64,000 bases of DNA, taken from NCBI RefSeq assembly GCF_007000325.2, contig NZ_CP117267.1, forward strand, positions 3,622,501 through 3,686,500, read 5' to 3'. The translations under genes were made by a program, and so were the position numbers. This document shows positions 45,127 to 53,971 of this stretch, piece by piece (position 1 is the first letter of the stretch; every line of letters begins with the position of its first letter). Below the pieces are notes generated by a model, which searched no databases, had not been told where the DNA came from, and was given only the letters and a program-made list of their open reading frames with translations. The DNA is from Rhizobium rhododendri (GTDB lineage Bacteria; Pseudomonadota; Alphaproteobacteria; Rhizobiales; Rhizobiaceae).

Positions 45127-46467
45127 CTACTGGACGATTTTTCCGGGTTGCCGCCGGATATCCTGTTTCTTGGCGTCGCGATGCAGAAGAATAACTTGCT
45201 CTGCCTCGGATAACCCGTCCGTCGCGGCATCGTAGAAAACATCCTGATCACCCTGCGATGTAACAACAGGCTTCGGGTGAAGTACAGTCAGTTTCTGCCG
45301 TACGCCGCGAAGCTTTTCTTCGCCGAGCGTTACCCAATCGCCGCCGCTATAGCCAACGAATGCCTTGCTGGCGACCACTTCGCGGGAATACTTCTTGGTC
45401 AGCGATTGCAGTCTTTGCACTTCGTTGACGGCGGAGCCGAACGCGGAGAATGTCAGCCGGTCCCTGAGGCCGACGTTGCCGAACATAACATTGCCGACAT
45501 GCAAGCCGATGCCATAGCGGATCGGGTTTAGCTTTCTGGACAGGCGATCCTCGTTCAGTTGCGCGACACGCATCTGCGCCTGCGCGACGGCAGCAAGCGC
45601 TGCCCGGCAGGCAACCTTCGACGGGTCCCTGTGCCTGTCGCAGGGATACACCGCCAGAAATCCGTCCCCGAGAAAACTCATGATTTCGCCGCCGTTCCGG
45701 TTGAACGGCGCGGCTATCGCGTCGAAGAACGCGTTCAGCGTGTCGATATACGCCTGGCGCCCCTCTTTCTCGGCAAATACCGTCGATTGACGCATGTCTC
45801 CCATCACCAAAGCGGCGCGGATAGTCTCGCCGTCGCCGCGCCGGATCTGGCCGTTCAGCACGCGTCTGCCCGCATCGCCTCCGAGATAGGTGGTCAGCAT
45901 GTTGTTGGCGAGCTTGCCGAGCACCGCCATCTTGGCTGCCAGCGCCAGATGGTTTTGCATCCGCAACAGGGCACCGATCATCTCTTCACTGAAGCCGCTC
46001 GCGCCATCCGTTGCCCACGAACCCATCATGCCTTGCGCCGAGCCGTCACCGAAGGTCTGCACGAAGGCTATGTAGTCGGTGACTTTCTCCTTGCGCAGTT
46101 CCTCGAAGATCGGGAAGTCAAGCGGCCCGTCGCCGTCGATGCGGCGGCGCATATAGTCGAGATTGCTGGTCAGCAGATGGTAATAGGGGCTTTGCAGGAA
46201 CCGCTCCGGCTTTTCGCCGGAGTGGCGATAACCTTCGATCGTCAGCCCGCTGGCGCGACGCCAGGTGAATCCCAGCGCATCATAGAGTGGATGCAGCATC
46301 GAAAATGTCAGATGCACACGGGCAATCGGCAGGCCGGATGCGGAAATACGGTCACAGAAGCCGCGCACGACGTTCTCGAGGTTTTCGCCCGTCAGCGCCG
46401 CCTGCGTCAACCACTCCGCCACCTTGTCGAGAAAAATGTCGGAGACGCTGGGAAAGGAGTTCGTCAT
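45127..46467 (-). CDS. Class III adenylate/guanylate cyclase
   Basis: A 446-residue soluble protein. The C-terminal class III cyclase domain (about 215-395) has both metal-binding aspartates: Asp224 in LVMGDMRQST and Asp268 in FLGDGFLAV, and the transition-state Asn/Arg in 'AFGSAVNEVQRL' (Asn348, Arg352). The N-terminal 200 residues have no recognised sensor motif; they resemble the N-termini of other rhizobial soluble cyclases and may bind a ligand. There is no membrane segment. ATG 46467 is chosen because homology-like sequence begins there. Product cAMP (or cGMP) is inferred from family. It follows the DUF3095 gene on the same strand. Confidence 0.88.
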   Translation of the reverse strand: MTNSFPSVSDIFLDKVAEWLTQAALTGENLENVVRGFCDRISASGLPIARVHLTFSMLHPLYDALGFTWRRASGLTIEGYRHSGEKPERFLQSPYYHLLTSNLDYMRRRIDGDGPLDFPIFEELRKEKVTDYIAFVQTFGDGSAQGMMGSWATDGASGFSEEMIGALLRMQNHLALAAKMAVLGKLANNMLTTYLGGDAGRRVLNGQIRRGDGETIRAALVMGDMRQSTVFAEKEGRQAYIDTLNAFFDAIAAPFNRNGGEIMSFLGDGFLAVYPCDRHRDPSKVACRAALAAVAQAQMRVAQLNEDRLSRKLNPIRYGIGLHVGNVMFGNVGLRDRLTFSAFGSAVNEVQRLQSLTKKYSREVVASKAFVGYSGGDWVTLGEEKLRGVRQKLTVLHPKPVVTSQGDQDVFYDAATDGLSEAEQVILLHRDAKKQDIRRQPGKIVQ

Positions 46468-46584
46468 GCAAGCGGTTCTCTGGAGTGGCGTCGGTTGCCG
46501 GGTGCAAGGGGCAACTGTTACGGAGGCAGATAAGAACATTTCAGGTTGAGGCAATGGGCACGGTAAAGCCTGTCGCGTAAAACA

Positions 46585-47814
46585 CTATTCCTCCTGACGA
46601 ACAGTGTCAGACCGGGCCCGATGCAATAGTCGACCAGCTTCCGGCGGGCATCTCGGCGCCAGACTGCGGCTGGCACGAAGATCCGCGGCAGCCATGGCGT
46701 AGCCGCCATTGGCGCCATCGATGAAATGCATGTGGTCGCGCGACAGGGGCGTCGGCACGAAGCAGGTCATCAGTGCCGAGGCCTGCCGGTGCAATCCGTA
46801 GCGGCATATACCCTTTGCTTCCGCTTCCTTCAGGATTTTCTCCAGTCGCGCGAGGCGGTCGGCATCGAGGTCGATCGTCATTTTCAGGCCGTCGTCGAAT
46901 TTCCGGAAATCGGAATTGGCCGCGACGTCCCGCTTGTAGCGGCGTGCATCGAAGGACCCCAGCGTGAGCCTAAGCTTGTGCAGGGCGATGGTCAGGCCGA
47001 TCTGTGCGGCGATGGCGAGCTTGCGGCGCAGGATCCGTCTGTCCGAGGCCGTCGCGCGCGCTTCGTCCGCCACCCCGCCAAGCGCCAGACCCAGTTCGGG
47101 GCCGTCGACCGGCACCGGATGGCCATCGCGACCCTGCTCGGCGGCGATTGCAATGATGCCGGCGACGAGGCTCTGGAACTCCAAACCATGGCCGCGCACA
47201 TCCGGTACCGCGATGACAGAGACGATTTCGCCGTTGCGCGCCTCGATCGGGTTCCAGCGACAGGAAAGACCGGTCAGGTCCGGACGCATCTGCGTCTGGT
47301 CGGCTTCGACACCGTAGTTACCGGCCTTCATCTGCGCCTCGGCCCAGGTCGTGCCGCCGCCAGCGAACATGGCGTAGGAGACGAAATCCGTCGGGCTGAA
47401 ACGCGCCACCCGAACGTCCATTCCCTGTGCCCGGATGTCGGCCATCGGCACGAGCGCGCATCGCAGGCTCAGGTGCAGGTCGGCGGCCACGAAGGATTGC
47501 ACGGAGGCCAGCGCCTGGCGTGTGCGGTCCAGGCCGCTCGACGGAATGGCGATGCACGCCCCATCTCCGCCGAATACGAAAGGATAGTCGGCGCGTCCGA
47601 GTGCGTTGAGAACGGCGGAGATGACGCTGGCTCCGGCCATGTTGACGGCCTTGTAGCGACCGGCTGCAATCGCTTCCGTCGAGGAGACAATATCGGCAAG
47701 AGCCAGATACCAGTCGTCGGGCAGGGGACGATAGTTGCCGTCGTCCGTCACCCCTTCGAAGCGGGTGAAGACCGGCAGGGCACTGAAGAACGCATCATGT
47801 GTCAAATCGTCCAT
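46585..47814 (-). CDS. DUF3095 protein with cyclase-like metal-binding residues
   Basis: A 409-residue protein of the DUF3095 family. Its N-terminal part (35-120) reads like a class III cyclase core: 'WYLALADIVSSTEAI' places Asp41 and FVFGGDGACI places Asp84 at the two metal positions, and RYKAVNMAGA lies between them. The later third is helical with no known motif. It lies 117 bp upstream of a true cyclase on the same strand. It could be a diverged nucleotidyl cyclase or a nucleotide sensor; the transition-state Asn/Arg is not evident. AGGGA precedes ATG 47814 at usable spacing. Soluble, no signal peptide. Confidence 0.8.
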   Translation of the reverse strand: MDDLTHDAFFSALPVFTRFEGVTDDGNYRPLPDDWYLALADIVSSTEAIAAGRYKAVNMAGASVISAVLNALGRADYPFVFGGDGACIAIPSSGLDRTRQALASVQSFVAADLHLSLRCALVPMADIRAQGMDVRVARFSPTDFVSYAMFAGGGTTWAEAQMKAGNYGVEADQTQMRPDLTGLSCRWNPIEARNGEIVSVIAVPDVRGHGLEFQSLVAGIIAIAAEQGRDGHPVPVDGPELGLALGGVADEARATASDRRILRRKLAIAAQIGLTIALHKLRLTLGSFDARRYKRDVAANSDFRKFDDGLKMTIDLDADRLARLEKILKEAEAKGICRYGLHRQASALMTCFVPTPLSRDHMHFIDGANGGYAMAAADLRASRSLAPRCPPEAGRLLHRARSDTVRQEE

Positions 47815-47970
47815 AATCCATCCCTATCATATCCCTTTATGTTGAACGAGTGCAGTGACGGATGAGTTGCACGCGACGCGACAGACCGAAAACGTCGTTG
47901 TCCTGTCGACGGGGCCGTCCTGACCTGCTAGGCGGACACACTCAATTGCCAACCCTGGAAATTCCCGACC

Positions 47971-48450
47971 ATGAGCCGCCTCGACAGTTTCATTCGACGC
48001 CTGAGCGCCCAGCGCGACATACTCGATCATCTGACCAGAGATGTCGCCGCTCTCGAAGGCCCGATCCTCGAGTTGGGGCTGGGCAACGGTCGCACCTTCG
48101 ATCATCTGAGGGAGCGTTTTCCCGGGCGTCGGATCATTGCCTTCGACCGCGCCGCCAATGCCTCCGCCCATTCGATGCCGGCGCCGGAAGATCTGGTGCT
48201 TGGCGAAATCCAGCAGACGGCCCAGGCATTTCTCGGTGTGGATGCGGCACTCGCCCACGCCGATATCGGCACCGGCTACCCTGACAAGGACGAGATCACG
48301 CTGCGCTGGCTGCCCCAGTTGATGGCCGGTGTGCTGAGATCGGGTGGCGTGGCAGTCAGCGGCCTGCCGCTTGTCCACGCCGACCTGCAGCCGCTTCCGC
48401 TGCCGGATGGCATCCACGAGGATCGCTATTTTATCTATCGCCGCAGATAA
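47971..48450 (+). CDS. Small class I SAM-dependent methyltransferase-like protein
   Basis: A 159-residue protein with the SAM-binding motif I 'GPILELGLGNGRTFDHL' and an acidic end of strand two (IIAFDRA). It is short for a full methyltransferase and lacks an obvious substrate-binding cap. It is divergent from the DUF3095 gene and convergent with the FkbM gene, whose stop lies 3 bp away. No good ribosome site precedes ATG 47971. The substrate is unknown. Confidence 0.78.
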   Translation: MSRLDSFIRRLSAQRDILDHLTRDVAALEGPILELGLGNGRTFDHLRERFPGRRIIAFDRAANASAHSMPAPEDLVLGEIQQTAQAFLGVDAALAHADIGTGYPDKDEITLRWLPQLMAGVLRSGGVAVSGLPLVHADLQPLPLPDGIHEDRYFIYRRR

Positions 48451-48453
48451 GAC

Positions 48454-49332
48454 TCAGCCGTAAAAGAGCACATCGAACTGTTCGCCGGTAACCGGCAACT
48501 CGTCGACCTGCATGTCGATCTGACGATCTTCGCTGAACATGATGCAGGTCTGGTAGAAGCCTGCCAGCTGCCGCTTGAAGTCGGCAGCCTGCTCCGGCCC
48601 GTAGAATGCCGGCGTGAACTCCATGTAAAGCGGCACGCGCCGAGCCATCAGGGCGTGCATCGAGCGACAGGCCACCGGCTCGTAGCCTTCGATGTCCATC
48701 CAGATCAGCCCGATCTGACTGACCGCCACGCCGGCCTCTTCGAGGATCTGCGCCACCGGCCTGACCGGAACGGAGATCTTCAAGGATCCGCCGGCCTTGC
48801 TGATGGCGCTGCTTTTGCCATGGTTGCTGTGATGCTGGAAGAATTCGAGGTTGCCAGTGCGGTCGCCTGCAGCGCAATTGACCAGCGTGACGCGGTCTTC
48901 GAGCTGGTTCTGCTGGATATTGCAGCTGAGCAACCTGACATTGCGCGGATCCGGCTCGACCGTGACGATCCGGCGATAGGCCTGGCTCAGGGCAAAGTAG
49001 ATGGTCTGCGTGCCGATATTTCCGCCGAGTTCGAGCAACACGTCACCGCGGCGCTGCAATCCGCGCTCACGCAATACAGCCAGCAGGCGGTCTACATGGT
49101 CGCGCTCGAAATGCCCCTTCCGGAACACCTTGCGGCCGATATAGTCCGATGGCGAAACGCTCATGATGTGATCGCCGCAGTCGACCGTCAGCGTCAAAAC
49201 CCGCGACCCTATCCCGCCGATCAGCAGTTTGCGGCCGAACGGCATGTCGAACAGGCGCGTCGCCAGACGGTCGCGCAGCTTGCGCAGGCGTCGCTTGTAG
49301 TTTTTGCGTATCCAAAGGAGAGGGCTCATCAT
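48454..49332 (-). CDS. FkbM-family methyltransferase
   Basis: A 292-residue FkbM-type SAM-dependent methyltransferase: motif I LELGGNIGTQTIYF, VTVEPDPRN at strand two, and 'IGLIWMDIEGYEP', the conserved MDIEG. The first 40 residues are very basic, so it may lie close to the membrane or to anionic substrate. FkbM enzymes O-methylate sugars or small metabolites, which fits the many polysaccharide genes nearby, but the substrate is not known. AGGGAAGG precedes two consecutive ATG codons (49332, 49329). It lies 25 bp after the redox-cyclase gene on the same strand. Confidence 0.85.
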   Translation of the reverse strand: MMSPLLWIRKNYKRRLRKLRDRLATRLFDMPFGRKLLIGGIGSRVLTLTVDCGDHIMSVSPSDYIGRKVFRKGHFERDHVDRLLAVLRERGLQRRGDVLLELGGNIGTQTIYFALSQAYRRIVTVEPDPRNVRLLSCNIQQNQLEDRVTLVNCAAGDRTGNLEFFQHHSNHGKSSAISKAGGSLKISVPVRPVAQILEEAGVAVSQIGLIWMDIEGYEPVACRSMHALMARRVPLYMEFTPAFYGPEQAADFKRQLAGFYQTCIMFSEDRQIDMQVDELPVTGEQFDVLFYG

Positions 49333-49357
49333 CGCCTTCCCTACACCGGCCGCCCGC

Positions 49358-51004
49358 TCATGCAAAGCGGCGGCACTCGCTCTTCGGCACGATATAGACC
49401 TGCAGCGGCTGCGCACGACCGCGCACGGCGATCTCACGGCTCTCGATGCCTGCAGTGTCGACACCGGAGAGCAGCGCGACCGGCTCCGAGAATACAAGCG
49501 CGGTCTCGAACTCCTTGGCAGCGCTCTCGAGCCTGCTCGCGACGTTGACCGTATCGCCGATTGCCGTCAGAGATTTCACGTTGCCATAGCCCATCGATCC
49601 GACAACGGCCCGCCCGGTGTGGATGCCGATGGCGATCTGAAGGGGCGCTGAGAGTTCATCCGCCAGTTCCGCCGCCAGCTTGTCGAGCTCGACGACAATC
49701 GCAGCTGCAGCCTTCAGCGCCTGCCGGCAGGCAATCTCCGGCGTAGTGCCAAGGCCGAACAGCGCCATCACGCCATCACCGATGAATTTGTCGATACGGC
49801 CGCCTTGCTCCTCGATGACGCGCCCGACGATGGAAAAATAGCGGTTGAGCAGAAACACGATATCGAACGGCAGACGCGATTCGGTAAGCGTTGTGAAATG
49901 GCGGATGTCGCAGAACAAAACGACGATCTCGCGCTCCCGACCCGGGCTTGCCGCCTGGCTGAAGGCGGGAATGGCCGTCTCGGCGAGAGGCACGAGCATC
50001 GGCACGACGGTGACGTTATGGGGCGGGCGCAGCTGGCAGGCGAGCCTGACTTCAGGTGCCGCACCAATCCTGGTCAGGGTTTTCTGCTCGAGGGAATCAG
50101 GCGGCGGCAGGTTCTTGCCACCCTCGAGCACCTGGACGCGGCAGGTCGAACATTGCCCCTTGCCACCACAGATCGAATAATGCGGAATGCCCCCGAGGCG
50201 GCTGGCTTCGAGCACTGTAAAGCCACGCGGCACCTCGATGGTCTCGCCGCCGGGATAGCGAATGGTAATCTGGTGCGCCCGCTCGCTCCATCGACGTCTG
50301 GCCCGCAGCAGGAACAGTCCAATGATCGAGACAGCGAGGATTCCGTAGAGCGCCAACCGGTACGGGGCAAGCGCCTCCGACACGCCGCGGGGTGCGGAGC
50401 CTGCGACGCTTGCAGCCTCCCGGGCCCCGTAATAGCCGCCGGGATAGCCGTTGGGGACTTCATGGGCGATCTGGTAGGCGATATTGCGGCCCATCGCCGC
50501 AAAACCGAGCAAACCCAGCACCGGCAGGAGGATTGCGAACGCCAGCAGGGCAGGTGCGAGGCGGCTGTACCATGGGCGATATCGCAGCCAGAAATGCAGC
50601 CCGATGCATCCATGCACCCAGACCACGACCAGTGCGATCGCCTGTCGCATGCCAACGTAGGGCGAGTTGACCCATAGGGACCGGACGGTGGAATGGTAGG
50701 TGTCGGCAAAGCCGTAGAGGCTGTAGACGACCCGCGTGGCGACGACGTGGTCGATCAGCAGCAGCGGCACCAGCAACCCGGTGATAATCTGGAAGGCCTC
50801 GCCGACCGGCATCCGGAGCGTCCTGCGAAGATACAGCGCCCGGAACACCAGAAGGACATGGATGACGACCGCACCGTAGAAAAGGCCGGTGCCGATGGGA
50901 TTGCGCCATATCAGCAGGAAGATAAGGCGACCTTTTTCCGCTACATGAACGGAGATCAGCCCGAGCGCGTGATTGCTGATATGCATCAGCACGAACAGGA
51001 ACAC
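49358..51004 (-). CDS. Membrane adenylate cyclase with haem-type membrane domain and [2Fe-2S] ferredoxin domain
   Basis: A 548-residue three-part protein. Residues 1-235 hold about six membrane segments with several membrane-face histidines (His9, 12, 49, 86, 104, 131, 137), like a di-haem succinate-dehydrogenase-type anchor. Residues 245-335 are a plant-type ferredoxin with C-x5-C-x2-C-x34-C (Cys279, 285, 288, 323). Residues 355-540 are a class III cyclase with Asp366 and Asp410 and GDTVNVASRL. The make-up resembles the quinone-responsive CyaC cyclase described in Sinorhizobium meliloti; it probably couples redox state to cAMP. The start is uncertain: GTG 51004 lies inside the first membrane segment and the frame stays open to a stop at 51101. 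Confidence 0.87.
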   Translation of the reverse strand: MFLFVLMHISNHALGLISVHVAEKGRLIFLLIWRNPIGTGLFYGAVVIHVLLVFRALYLRRTLRMPVGEAFQIITGLLVPLLLIDHVVATRVVYSLYGFADTYHSTVRSLWVNSPYVGMRQAIALVVVWVHGCIGLHFWLRYRPWYSRLAPALLAFAILLPVLGLLGFAAMGRNIAYQIAHEVPNGYPGGYYGAREAASVAGSAPRGVSEALAPYRLALYGILAVSIIGLFLLRARRRWSERAHQITIRYPGGETIEVPRGFTVLEASRLGGIPHYSICGGKGQCSTCRVQVLEGGKNLPPPDSLEQKTLTRIGAAPEVRLACQLRPPHNVTVVPMLVPLAETAIPAFSQAASPGREREIVVLFCDIRHFTTLTESRLPFDIVFLLNRYFSIVGRVIEEQGGRIDKFIGDGVMALFGLGTTPEIACRQALKAAAAIVVELDKLAAELADELSAPLQIAIGIHTGRAVVGSMGYGNVKSLTAIGDTVNVASRLESAAKEFETALVFSEPVALLSGVDTAGIESREIAVRGRAQPLQVYIVPKSECRRFA

Positions 51005-51313
51005 GACCAGACCCGAGCCCAGTCTGGCTCTCCGGATGGATCGGTCGGAAAGCAGGGTATGTCGCGCCGCTATGGTTTCAATCCGCCTCTGGATGGCTGT
51101 TCACAAATGCGCTCTGATAGGCTAACCAAAACCGGCCATGAATATCGACATGCCACATTTGTCTATGGTTTATCTAGCGAATAACCGGGAAGCTGTCGAG
51201 GATCACCCCGCAATACAAGGTCGCATCATCCTGTCGTTCACGAAGGCTTTATGGGTTTTCCACGCCGTTCGACGGCAACGCGACAGGGGAAACGTCAACA
51301 AACTGGCGATGCC
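51005..51313. other. Divergent gap between redox cyclase and glycosyltransferase
   Basis: About 309 bp. The first 96 bp still read as cyclase sequence on the - strand up to a stop at 51101-51103 (residues RRARLGSGLV directly precede the GTG), so part of it is probably coding from an unusual start codon. The rest must hold the two divergent promoters; I found no GGAAC/CGTT pair, terminator or further gene. Confidence 0.5.
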
Positions 51314-52408
51314 ATGAAAATTGCCTTCTATGCGCCGCTAAAATCGCCCCACCATGCCGTCCCCTCTGGCGACCGCCTGATGGCGAGGCAGCTGATCGCA
51401 GCGCTCGAAATGGCAGGCCACAGCGTCGAGGTTGTGTCCGAACTACGCAGTTTCACGGCAACGCCGGATCCGGATTTGCGCGCGCAAATGACGACAAAGG
51501 CCGGCGAGGAGATCGCGCGCCTTGTGGCAATGCCGACATCAACCAGGCCACAGCTCTGGTTCACCTACCATCCTTATTACAAGACGCCGGACCAGATCGG
51601 TCCGGCTGTGGCACGTGTGTTCGGTATCCCCTATGTCACCGCCGAAGCCTCCTATTCCGGGCGCCGGGATGAGCAGGGCTGGCGCGAAAACCAGCGTCTT
51701 GTTGCTGATGCCGTGCGCCAGGCTGCCGTCAATTTTTGCTTCACCGAGCGCGATCGGTGCGGCCTGATGAAAGCCATTCCCGAGGGTGTGTATGCTCACC
51801 TTCCCCCGTTCATCGACCCGGCGCAGTTTGCGTCGCCCGCGACAGAGGCGCCCCACCGGCTGATAACTGTCGCGATGATGCGCGATGGCGACAAGCTCGA
51901 CAGCTACGCGATGCTGGCGCGCGCGCTCGATTTGATCCGCGAGAAGGACTGGACGCTGACGATCATTGGCGATGGCCCCAAACGTCCGGACGTCCAGGCA
52001 ATGTTCGCAACGTTCGGTGACCAGCGCATCGATTGGCTCGGCCAGAAAAATGTTGACGAACTCGCCGTCGAGCTTTCACGCGGCGGTATCTATGTCTGGC
52101 CGGGCTGCGGCGAGGCCTATGGTCTCGCCTATCTCGAGGCCCAGGCAGCAGGTCTTCCCGTCGTTGCCCAGGCAACGGCCGGTGTTCCGGAAGTCGTCGT
52201 GAACGGCAAAACTGGCATTCTGACGCCGGATGGGGATGTGCAGGCATTTGCGGCAGCGATTGCCGAGCTTCTCGACGATCCCCAGCGCAGCCGGGAGATG
52301 GGGGCCGCCGCGCGTCAGTTCATTTTTGCCGAACGGTCGCTGGAGGCCGCATCGAGCCGGCTGGACGCGCTCTTGCACCAGCATCTGGGAGAACGATATG
52401 CGCGATGA
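51314..52408 (+). CDS. GT4-type glycosyltransferase
   Basis: A 364-residue GT-B glycosyltransferase beginning 'MKIAFYAPLKSPHHAVPSGDR', with the donor-site region 'GIYVWPGCGEAYGLAYLEAQAAGLPVVA' whose two glutamates form the E-x7-E motif, and a C-terminal helix. There is no signal or membrane segment. I chose ATG 51314, where family similarity starts; an in-frame start at 51251 adds 21 basic residues. The stop overlaps the next gene by 11 bp, so the two are translationally linked. Product unknown; surface polysaccharide or glycolipid is likely from context. Confidence 0.85.
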   Translation: MKIAFYAPLKSPHHAVPSGDRLMARQLIAALEMAGHSVEVVSELRSFTATPDPDLRAQMTTKAGEEIARLVAMPTSTRPQLWFTYHPYYKTPDQIGPAVARVFGIPYVTAEASYSGRRDEQGWRENQRLVADAVRQAAVNFCFTERDRCGLMKAIPEGVYAHLPPFIDPAQFASPATEAPHRLITVAMMRDGDKLDSYAMLARALDLIREKDWTLTIIGDGPKRPDVQAMFATFGDQRIDWLGQKNVDELAVELSRGGIYVWPGCGEAYGLAYLEAQAAGLPVVAQATAGVPEVVVNGKTGILTPDGDVQAFAAAIAELLDDPQRSREMGAAARQFIFAERSLEAASSRLDALLHQHLGERYAR

Positions 52409-53144
52409 GCCGCACTGGGAAAAATTGGGCAACGTACTCGAGAGGATGTCCGATGCAAACCGCAGCGCTCGGCTATGGCTGCGCGATGACGATGCTATCC
52501 AACCGACGCCGGCGCTCGAGAGGCTGCTGGACATGACAAGGCATGCCTCGGTGCCGCTAAGCCTTGCCGTCATTCCCGCCTTCACCGGCCAGCCGCTGGC
52601 AGACAGGTTGGAGGGCGAGACCCACGCCGCCGTGACCGTTCACGGCTGGAGCCACGAAAACCATGCCGGCAGCGGTGGCAAGAAGTGCGAACTCGGTTTG
52701 GATCGCCCGGCCGACGTCGTGCTTGGAGAACTCGGTGACGGTCTGGCCAAACTCCGAGCGCTCTATGCCGCCCGGCTCGATCCAGTGCTCGTCCCGCCAT
52801 GGAACCGCATCGACAAGACACTGCTGCCCGAACTGAAGCCTCTCGGCTTTCGCGCCGCATCCGTCTATGGCAAGGCAGACATCGCCAGCCCTATCGAATT
52901 GATCAATACCCATGTCGACATCATGGATTGGTCAGCAGGCCGTTGCCGCCCTCACGCGGACCTCGTGGATCTGCTGGTCGCCGAACTCGCACGTCGCATG
53001 GACGGCAGCGATGAGCCGATCGGAATTCTGACCCATCATCTCGTGCACGACGAAGCCTGTTGGGATTTCATGGAAAAGCTGTTCGAAGTGACGGCTACCA
53101 GCGACGCCGCGCGCTGGCATCCGCTGGGCGAGCTATTGGATTAA
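52398..53144 (+). CDS. Polysaccharide deacetylase-like protein
   Basis: A 248-residue protein with the strand pattern of the NodB/polysaccharide deacetylase barrel: LWLRDDDAIQPT (Asp pair at the metal or catalytic position), 'PLSLAVIPAFTGQPLADRL', VHGWSHENH (His pair) and VPPWNRID. Members usually remove acetyl groups from sugars. It lies in an 11-bp overlap with the preceding glycosyltransferase gene, and GGGAGAA is about 6 nt before ATG 52398, suggesting paired action on one glycan. The last 4 bp overlap the convergent metallo-hydrolase gene. No signal peptide, so it acts in the cytosol. Confidence 0.8.
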   Translation: MRDEPHWEKLGNVLERMSDANRSARLWLRDDDAIQPTPALERLLDMTRHASVPLSLAVIPAFTGQPLADRLEGETHAAVTVHGWSHENHAGSGGKKCELGLDRPADVVLGELGDGLAKLRALYAARLDPVLVPPWNRIDKTLLPELKPLGFRAASVYGKADIASPIELINTHVDIMDWSAGRCRPHADLVDLLVAELARRMDGSDEPIGILTHHLVHDEACWDFMEKLFEVTATSDAARWHPLGELLD

Positions 53145-53971
53145 ACAGTCACCGTCTGGCCATCGAACGCGGCGAATGCGCCAGGAAGACGTTCGCGAGC
53201 CTTTGCCTGCATGGCGTCCAGTTCGTCGTCCGTGCGCGATGGAGCATGGTGAAAGAGGGCCATGCGCTCGACACCGGCCATCTTCGCGAGCTTGACGCCT
53301 TCTTCCCAGGTCGAATGGCCGAACCCGCGATATTTCGTCATTTCCGGTTCTGTATAGGTCGTGTCGTAGACCACCAGATCGGCCCCCTGCATCAGGGCCA
53401 GAGCCGCTTCGTTGATCTGGTCGTCGCGGTGCTCGGTGTCATAGACAAGGGCGATGATCCGGCCGGCCCATTCGATGCGGTAGCCGACGGCCCCGCCTGG
53501 ATGATTGAGCAGCGCGGTGTGGATGACGATCCCCGCATGGGGCTCGATCACGTCGCCGGGTTTGAAATCGCGAAAGCCGAGTGTCGCCCGGCAGATATCA
53601 GGCTCGACTGGAAACCATGGCGGCCGCATGAACTGGTCGATCATGCCTCTCGTGGTCGTCTTGCCGGCGAGATGTCCCGACCACAGGTTGACGGTGACGT
53701 TTGGATTGTAGATGGGCTCGAAGAAGGGCAGGCCTATGATGTGGTCGTAGTGGGAATGGGTGAAAAACAGGTCGATGTCCGTGACTCCGCCCTGTCGCAG
53801 CGCAGCCGACGCTTCGCGCACGCCTGTGCCAGCGTCGAACAGCAGGTGCCTGTCGCCAAATTTGATTTCGATGCAGGACGTGTTGCCGCCGTAACGCTCG
53901 AATTCCGGGCCGGAAACCGGGATACTTCCCCGGACGCCCCAGAATTTGAGTTCAAGCAGATCGCTTTTCAT
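53141..53971 (-). CDS. MBL-fold metallo-hydrolase
   Basis: A 276-residue metallo-beta-lactamase-fold protein with the metal motif THSHYDH, then NHPGGAVGYR and VYDTEHRDD for the remaining ligands. The N-terminus 'LELKFWGVRGSIPVSGPEFERYGGNTSC' is typical of a soluble branch of the family related to cyclic-nucleotide and cyclic-di-nucleotide phosphodiesterases and RNase Z. Given three cyclase-fold genes within 9 kb, a phosphodiesterase role is worth a test, but nothing in the sequence proves it. ATG 53971 has no clear ribosome site. It is convergent with the deacetylase gene and divergent from glgX. Confidence 0.82.
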   Translation of the reverse strand: MKSDLLELKFWGVRGSIPVSGPEFERYGGNTSCIEIKFGDRHLLFDAGTGVREASAALRQGGVTDIDLFFTHSHYDHIIGLPFFEPIYNPNVTVNLWSGHLAGKTTTRGMIDQFMRPPWFPVEPDICRATLGFRDFKPGDVIEPHAGIVIHTALLNHPGGAVGYRIEWAGRIIALVYDTEHRDDQINEAALALMQGADLVVYDTTYTEPEMTKYRGFGHSTWEEGVKLAKMAGVERMALFHHAPSRTDDELDAMQAKARERLPGAFAAFDGQTVTV

